A stretch of 64,000 nt of DNA from Symploca sp. SIO1C2. GTDB lineage: Bacteria > Cyanobacteriota > Cyanobacteriia > Cyanobacteriales > Coleofasciculaceae. The stretch lies in contig JAAHFP010000028.1 of the NCBI GenBank assembly GCA_010672925.1, forward strand, positions 24,385-88,384, read 5' to 3'. The notes beneath the pieces are model-generated. The model ran no database searches. It was given only the letters and a program-made list of their open reading frames with translations, and was not told where the DNA came from. Both the position numbers and the translations under genes were made by a program. This document shows positions 59,661-64,000 of the stretch, in pieces (the stretch's first letter is position 1; every line of letters begins with the position of its first letter).

Positions 59661-60626
59661 ATGCCAGAATTAATAACCCCTTGTGTGATTTTTGTCGTCA
59701 GCTTATTTATTTTGGTGAAAGCATCAGATTTTTTTACAGATGCGGCGGAGAAAGTTGGCTTATTTATCGGATTAAGCCCCTTTATCATTGGGGTAACCAT
59801 TGTTTCCATTGGTACATCATTGCCAGAGTTAATTTCTTCTATACTCGCTGTTCTACAAAATTCATCGGAAATTGTTGTCAGTAATGTTATTGGTTCCAAT
59901 ATTGCCAATATTTTTCTGATTATTGGTACAGCATCGATTATGAGCACTAACTCCTTAAGTATTACCTATGATTTAGTAAGCGTTGACTTGCCTTTGTTTG
60001 TTGGCTCGGCATTTTTGTTAGCCTTGATCATTGGAGATGAAAATTTTTCTACAGGAGAAGCTTGGCTTTTAATTTTAGGCTATCTGATGTATTTATTTTA
60101 CACAATCAAAGGGAGCGAAGAAAATGAGCAAGAAGCTAATGAAGAGCCAAGTTCGACTAGAGTTAACCAAAGTTCCGGTTTTTTATTCAGGCAAATAATT
60201 ATCATTATCGCAAGTGCCATTTTTCTCTATTTCGGAGCTAACTATACAATTGATTCCCTAATTAAGATTTCGGAAATTTTGAATATTGGCAAGGAAATAA
60301 TTGCGGTAAGTGCAGTAGCCTTAGGAACCTCCCTCCCAGAATTGATAGTTACCATTAGTGCTGGTCTTAAAGGGCAAGCAGAAATAGCAGTAGGGAATGT
60401 TATCGGTTCTAATATTTTTAATACCTTTATGGTAACAGGGGTTTCTGGATTAATTGGTAATTTAGTGATTCCCAAAGCAATTTTAGGGAATGGTCTTACT
60501 ACAATGGTGGCTGGGACAATTTTACTATTTTTTGCAACTCAAGATAAGAAACTAACTCAGTGGGAAGGATGGTTGTTTTTTATCTTTTATGGCTGGTTTA
60601 TTGGCACAACATTTAATCTGTTATAA
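59661..60626 (+). CDS. calcium/sodium antiporter family protein (CaCA, YrbG-like)
   Basis: 321 aa, about ten membrane helices. The two inverted alpha repeats that form the ion path are clear: GVTIVSIGTSLPELISSI...VVSNVIGSNIANIF (residues about 45-90) and AVSAVALGTSLPELIVTI...AVGNVIGSNIFNTF (about 215-255). Exchanges Ca2+ (or other cations) for Na+ or H+ at the cytoplasmic membrane. ATG start without a recognisable ribosome site; no partner genes. Confidence 0.93.
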   Translation: MPELITPCVIFVVSLFILVKASDFFTDAAEKVGLFIGLSPFIIGVTIVSIGTSLPELISSILAVLQNSSEIVVSNVIGSNIANIFLIIGTASIMSTNSLSITYDLVSVDLPLFVGSAFLLALIIGDENFSTGEAWLLILGYLMYLFYTIKGSEENEQEANEEPSSTRVNQSSGFLFRQIIIIIASAIFLYFGANYTIDSLIKISEILNIGKEIIAVSAVALGTSLPELIVTISAGLKGQAEIAVGNVIGSNIFNTFMVTGVSGLIGNLVIPKAILGNGLTTMVAGTILLFFATQDKKLTQWEGWLFFIFYGWFIGTTFNLL

Positions 60627-60648
60627 AATAATGGAGAATTATTGTGGA

Positions 60649-60665
60649 ACAGGCATCTTGCCTGT
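60649..60665. repeat. small dispersed hairpin
   Basis: AACAGGCATCTTGCCTGT, member of the family at 151-173, downstream of the antiporter gene. Confidence 0.6.
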
Positions 60666-60750
60666 CATTGCCTCTAAGATAATGTAATTTCATGTATATT
60701 GGAAGTAATTCTCAATTTTTACATGCTACATTAACAATAAAATTACTCAA

Positions 60751-61395
60751 ATGGTACAAACTCTGCAAGCACAAGCTATAGATTTACGCTACTTAATAGA
60801 TAACTTTGAGATTGAATTAGTCACAGACAGTGATTTTTTTCCAGAGTGGCAAGAAGATTTACCGGAGATTAGTGACTTTGAGCAGCAGCTGTTAGACCGA
60901 GTCAAGGCTGGTTTTATTAACTTGCTTGAATATCCACCTCTACTGGAAAATGTAGTCAGGATGGCAGTACTAGATCCGATTCTTTTCGCTGGTGGATTTT
61001 TTCTGGAGCCATTTTATATTAGAGCAGAAGAGTCAGTGGAGTTAGTGACAAAAGATGGAGAAATGTTAGTCAAAGGTAAGGTTGATGCTTTAGTCTTGAA
61101 AGAGCAATTTTGGGTGATGGTGATTGAATCAAAAAGGCTCACTTATTCAACAGAAGCTGGATTACCTCAATTACTAGCCTATATGCTGAGCAATCCCCAT
61201 AGACAGAAACTCAGTTATGGTATGATTACTACAGGAGGGACATTCGTTTTCGTCAAATTGCTTAAAGAGGCAAGGCCACGATATGCCCTCTCGAAAGGAT
61301 TTCGCATTCGTGATCCTGGAAAAAATCAACTATATGAAGTGTTATCCATACTTAAGCATCTGAGCCAACTAGCAATCATATCCATAACAGATTAA
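60751..61395 (+). CDS. PD-(D/E)xK-like protein related to HsdR N-terminus, second paralogue
   Basis: 214 aa. Same family as the 210-aa protein at 31121: KGKVDALVLKEQFWVMVIESKRLTYSTEAGLPQLLAYML, giving D...E-x-K and Q-x3-Y. The two share overall layout (N-terminal helical region with SDFEQQLL / TEFEQQEL, central nuclease core, C-terminal helices) but are diverged. No restriction-modification partners are present. Its stop codon overlaps the end of the convergent epimerase gene by four bases. Confidence 0.8.
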   Translation: MVQTLQAQAIDLRYLIDNFEIELVTDSDFFPEWQEDLPEISDFEQQLLDRVKAGFINLLEYPPLLENVVRMAVLDPILFAGGFFLEPFYIRAEESVELVTKDGEMLVKGKVDALVLKEQFWVMVIESKRLTYSTEAGLPQLLAYMLSNPHRQKLSYGMITTGGTFVFVKLLKEARPRYALSKGFRIRDPGKNQLYEVLSILKHLSQLAIISITD

Positions 61396-62411
61396 TTTTC
61401 TTCTTCCGGTCTGCTGATTGTTTCCTGCTCTCCTTTTTGTTGAACATTACTGATTTTCAAAACATCGGAGAAGGTAGCGCAGTAAGTCGGCAAACCAAAA
61501 GTCTGGGGATTAACTGAATTTTGATAGGTAAAATGTCGGTAGTTTAAGCAAAATTTATCCCAAGCAGACATTTGAATTCGGAAAAGCACAATCAAGATAT
61601 TGGCTAACCAGCGTTGCAAGGGTAAGCGAAAATAGATTTTTTTACCTAAATAAGCACAACCTTCTTCTACTGCCTGATTTACCGTCAAAGCTGGATTTCC
61701 TAAGACTAATTGCTCGATAGGTTCCTCTTGTGTCTGCTCAGTTTTCTCTGTATAATCAGGATGGGCAACGAGATATCCCACCACCTGAGCGATATCTTGG
61801 GCATGAATAAAATGGAAACTAGCATCAGCTTGTAACCAACGAATCACATCAGCCCATCTGGTAACATCTGCGATACCAGAGGAGAGATGGGAATAAGGTT
61901 TGTTCTCATCTCCCCCTAGTACTAAAGTAGGAAATAGGGCAGTAATTTTCGGAGCGGTCGGTAATTTGGATAATCGCCGCATACAGTCATATTTAGAACG
62001 GATATAGTCTGTTCCTAACTGACCTGCTTCCCTGAGCAATTGGTTATTGTGGTCTAGGATACTAGAGGTAGAGAAATATATCACCTGCTCACAAACCCTA
62101 GGATCAAGTAATTCGATTAATCGGACGGTTTTGACCACATTAATATCAAAAACCTCCGCTGCTCCTCCCCAAGCAGTAGCTACTAGGATGGCTACATCCA
62201 TCGTTTTCAGCAAATTACGAAATTGGCTAATATTCCGCAAATCTCCCTGAAAAATCGTGATACCAGAACGAGCTTCGTAGTCAAATCTCAGTCTATCTGG
62301 ATCTCTGACCAACAAGTACAACTCGTGCTCAGTTTCAGTAATCAGGGTTTCGGTGATGTAGTGACCAATGCAACCACTAGCACCTGTCAAAAAAATCCGC
62401 TTGGGGGTCAT
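61392..62411 (-). CDS. NAD(P)-dependent epimerase/dehydratase (extended SDR)
   Basis: 339 aa from the ATG at 62411; a GTG four codons upstream is also possible. Rossmann dinucleotide motif KRIFLTGASGCIGHYITETL (TGxxGxxG), then LYLLVRD, ITIFQGDLRN and a SSSIL...YIRSKYDC stretch with the Y-x3-K catalytic pair. Extended SDR enzymes modify nucleotide sugars, lipids or other metabolites; the substrate is not evident. It is followed on the same strand direction by no partner; hemE lies 24-36 bp upstream and may be co-transcribed. Confidence 0.88.
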   Translation of the reverse strand: MTPKRIFLTGASGCIGHYITETLITETEHELYLLVRDPDRLRFDYEARSGITIFQGDLRNISQFRNLLKTMDVAILVATAWGGAAEVFDINVVKTVRLIELLDPRVCEQVIYFSTSSILDHNNQLLREAGQLGTDYIRSKYDCMRRLSKLPTAPKITALFPTLVLGGDENKPYSHLSSGIADVTRWADVIRWLQADASFHFIHAQDIAQVVGYLVAHPDYTEKTEQTQEEPIEQLVLGNPALTVNQAVEEGCAYLGKKIYFRLPLQRWLANILIVLFRIQMSAWDKFCLNYRHFTYQNSVNPQTFGLPTYCATFSDVLKISNVQQKGEQETISRPEEEN

Positions 62412-62446
62412 GCTTGGGTTCACAGTGCAGGTATAGACAAGATAAA

Positions 62447-63523
62447 TTAGGCGTGAACTGCTAGCAATTCATCCACTTTTTTAGCGGTCACTTGCTTGGC
62501 AGTTTCAAAGAAAAACCTCACGTTGTCCTCCGGAGTAGTTGGTAAGACACCGTGACCAAGATTAAAGATATGACCTGTGTTACCCGCTTTGCGAATATTG
62601 TCGAAGATGCGATCGCGAATAAAATCTTGGGAACCAAAGAGAGCACCGGGATCCATATTTCCCTGAACCTTCATCTGAGCACCCAAGCGCTGCCGCGCTT
62701 CTGCCATATCTACTGTCCAGTCTACACTGACAATATCAACTCCTGACTTGCCCATTCGTTCTAAGACACCAGCACTGCCACTGATGTAGAGAATTAGGGG
62801 TGTATCTGGGTGAGTTTGTTTTACTTGCCTTACCACTCGCTGCTGATAGGGTAGAGCAAAGGTTTCGTAGTCTTGGGGACTCAGGTGACCAGCCCAAGAG
62901 TCAAACATTTGTACTACCTGAGCACCGCTGTCGATTTGGTAGCGGACATAGACAGCGATCTCATCAGCCATTTTACCCAGGAATTGATGAAGCATAGCTG
63001 GTTCAGAGAAAGCCATGCGTTTGATGTTGGAGTAATTTTTGGAAGTTTTACCCTCAATTACATAAGCTGCCAGAGTCCAAGGCGCACCAACAAAGCCTAG
63101 TACCGTTGCTTTGTTACCTACTTCATCCCGCAGTGCCTTTAAAATCGTCTGGATAAATGAAAGCTTATCTAATTCTATAGGATGTAGTTGATCAATTTGG
63201 GCTTGAGTGCGAATTGGTGGGTCAATAACTGGTCCCTTGCTCTCCTTAATATCGAAGGGAATACCCATTGCTGGCAGGGGTGTGAGAATATCAGAGAACA
63301 TAATTACCCCATCTGGCTGAAAAGCCTTCCAAGGTTGCAGGGAAATTTCAATAGCAATGTCTGCTTTTTCCGAGCGTTCCCGAAAAGAAGGGTATTTATC
63401 CCGTAAATCTCGATAAACCTTCATATAACGACCTGCCTGCCGCATCATCCACACCGGCGGACGGTCTAATTTTTCACCTCGAGCTGCCCTTAATAGGCAA
63501 GGATCCTGGGTTGAACCATTCAT
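62447..63523 (-). CDS. hemE: uroporphyrinogen decarboxylase
   Basis: 358 aa, standard length. Signature [20 protein letters not shown] at the N-terminus, then [31 protein letters not shown] and [19 protein letters not shown] near the end. It removes four carboxyl groups from uroporphyrinogen III to give coproporphyrinogen III in heme and chlorophyll synthesis. ATG start. The epimerase gene follows closely on the same strand. Confidence 0.97.
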   Translation of the reverse strand: MNGSTQDPCLLRAARGEKLDRPPVWMMRQAGRYMKVYRDLRDKYPSFRERSEKADIAIEISLQPWKAFQPDGVIMFSDILTPLPAMGIPFDIKESKGPVIDPPIRTQAQIDQLHPIELDKLSFIQTILKALRDEVGNKATVLGFVGAPWTLAAYVIEGKTSKNYSNIKRMAFSEPAMLHQFLGKMADEIAVYVRYQIDSGAQVVQMFDSWAGHLSPQDYETFALPYQQRVVRQVKQTHPDTPLILYISGSAGVLERMGKSGVDIVSVDWTVDMAEARQRLGAQMKVQGNMDPGALFGSQDFIRDRIFDNIRKAGNTGHIFNLGHGVLPTTPEDNVRFFFETAKQVTAKKVDELLAVHA

Positions 63524-63610
63524 CTAATTTTGACCACAGATAGTTTTTTAATGCATTTGTTAGCTTATCATTCTCCGATTGCCGTTACATAATACTTATG
63601 TAAATCTACT

Positions 63611-63684
63611 TAAGGTAGGAGGTAGGGGGCAGGAGGCAGGAGGCAGAAGGCAGGAGGCAGGAGGCAGGAGGTAGGAGGTAGGAG
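63611..63684. repeat. GGAGGCA heptamer array
   Basis: About ten copies of GGAGGCA/GGAGGTA between hemE and the tnpB left end. STRR type; similar GGCAGAGGGCAGA units appear in several MITE cores. The rest of 63524-63781 has no recognisable feature. Confidence 0.9.
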
Positions 63685-63781
63685 AATTACGTCAGTCTTT
63701 AATGACAACTTTGAGCTGAAAATATCCTGATGCTGCTCTCCAACCTAGGTATGGGAATAGATAAAAGAAAATTTACCTCAA

Positions 63782-63835
63782 CCGCAAGAAGGCTCCCGCC
63801 ATAATATGCAGATTTGGCGGTGAGATGAATTGCGG
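63782..63835 (+). repeat. left-end hairpin of the TnpB element
   Basis: Nested stems CCGCAA/TTGCGG (outer) and CTCCCGCCA/TGGCGGTGAG (inner), 47 bp before the tnpB start codon. Position and shape fit an IS200/IS605-family left end. Confidence 0.6.
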
Positions 63836-63881
63836 ACAAGATGTAGGCTATAATTATTTATGTCAGACATGGCAACGTAAA

Positions 63882-64000
63882 ATGCTGGTATTTGAGGCAA
63901 AACTTGAGGGAAAAAATAAGCAGTATGAGCGGCTTGATGAAGCCATTCGCACTGCTCGTTTTGTCCGCAACTCTTGCCTCAGATATTGGATGGACAACAA
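63882..64000 (+). CDS. tnpB: TnpB, IS200/IS605 family RNA-guided nuclease (5' part only)
   Basis: The first 39 codons before the window ends: MLVFEAKLEGKNKQYERLDE then AIRTARFVRNSCLRYW, the typical N-terminus of cyanobacterial TnpB/OrfB. TnpB is an RNA-guided DNA endonuclease that helps retain the element at its donor site. No tnpA precedes it, so it is either a TnpB-only element or part of an element mobilised in trans. Catalytic residues and the right end lie outside the window. Confidence 0.88.
   Translation, partial: MLVFEAKLEGKNKQYERLDEAIRTARFVRNSCLRYWMDN

Overview
The window looks like a chromosome segment of a filamentous, repeat-rich cyanobacterium (Moorena/Okeania/Coleofasciculus-like; genus is inference). 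Evidence: many HIP1 octamers (GCGATCGC); heptamer arrays of the STRR type; and cyanobacteria-typical genes such as a Ycf37-like TPR protein, a DUF1995 protein, XisH/XisI, a haemagglutinin-CHAT fusion, a DUF4347/cadherin/RTX giant and an RNA ligase. Housekeeping genes are intact: acpP-fabF, tkt, hemE, rpmI-rplT, a cysteine desulfurase, Hsp20. No tRNA, rRNA or CRISPR array was seen.

Layout. 1-3.1 kb: a small sigma factor faces two short unknown genes that share a near-identical leader containing an ECF-like promoter pattern. 3.1-10.5 kb: IMPase-like enzyme, RNA ligase, GNAT, GH13 amylase, DUF1016 nuclease and a CHASE2 adenylate cyclase. 10.6-14.6 kb: acpP, fabF, tkt. 15-20 kb: a secreted TPS-haemagglutinin/CHAT protein and xisHI. 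20-31 kb: DnaJ-TPR membrane protein, Hsp20 with a clear terminator, peptide-type ABC binding lipoprotein, DUF1995, a decayed IS200 transposase, cysteine desulfurase, a zinc-knuckle small protein and a PLD/EF-hand/ComEA-like lipoprotein. 31-41 kb: surface and secreted proteins with expanded repeats, plus two decayed partial gene duplications. 41.8-44.8 kb: a B12-binding-type radical SAM/DUF2344 protein carrying three in-frame low-complexity insertions. 45.4-49.7 kb: a Calx-beta protein with 25 tandem 48-residue repeats. 50-57 kb: a solo right end of a TnpB-type element, an RND permease, a DUF4231 membrane protein and a protein with six ~60-aa repeats plus TPR. 57-64 kb: Ycf37-like, amino-acid-type binding protein, L20, L35, cation antiporter, a PD-(D/E)xK-like protein, epimerase, hemE and the 5' end of a tnpB.

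The most unusual theme is repeat biology. At least five families of short elements bounded by inverted repeats (MITE-like) lie between genes. Several carry the same expandable 9-bp motif (GGGAGCTGA) in their core. One family has perfect 9-bp target duplications in two of its three copies, array lengths of 12, 6 and about 3 units, and one copy nested inside a different element whose uninterrupted version is also in this window. The same intergenic repeats have entered coding sequences (radical SAM gene; the 976-aa exported protein) and have supplied the stop codons of other genes (GNAT, DnaJ-TPR). The strongest candidates for undescribed biology are this repeat-carrying MITE family, the 25-repeat Calx-beta protein, the sigma factor with its two-gene candidate regulon, and the DUF4231/repeat-protein pair.
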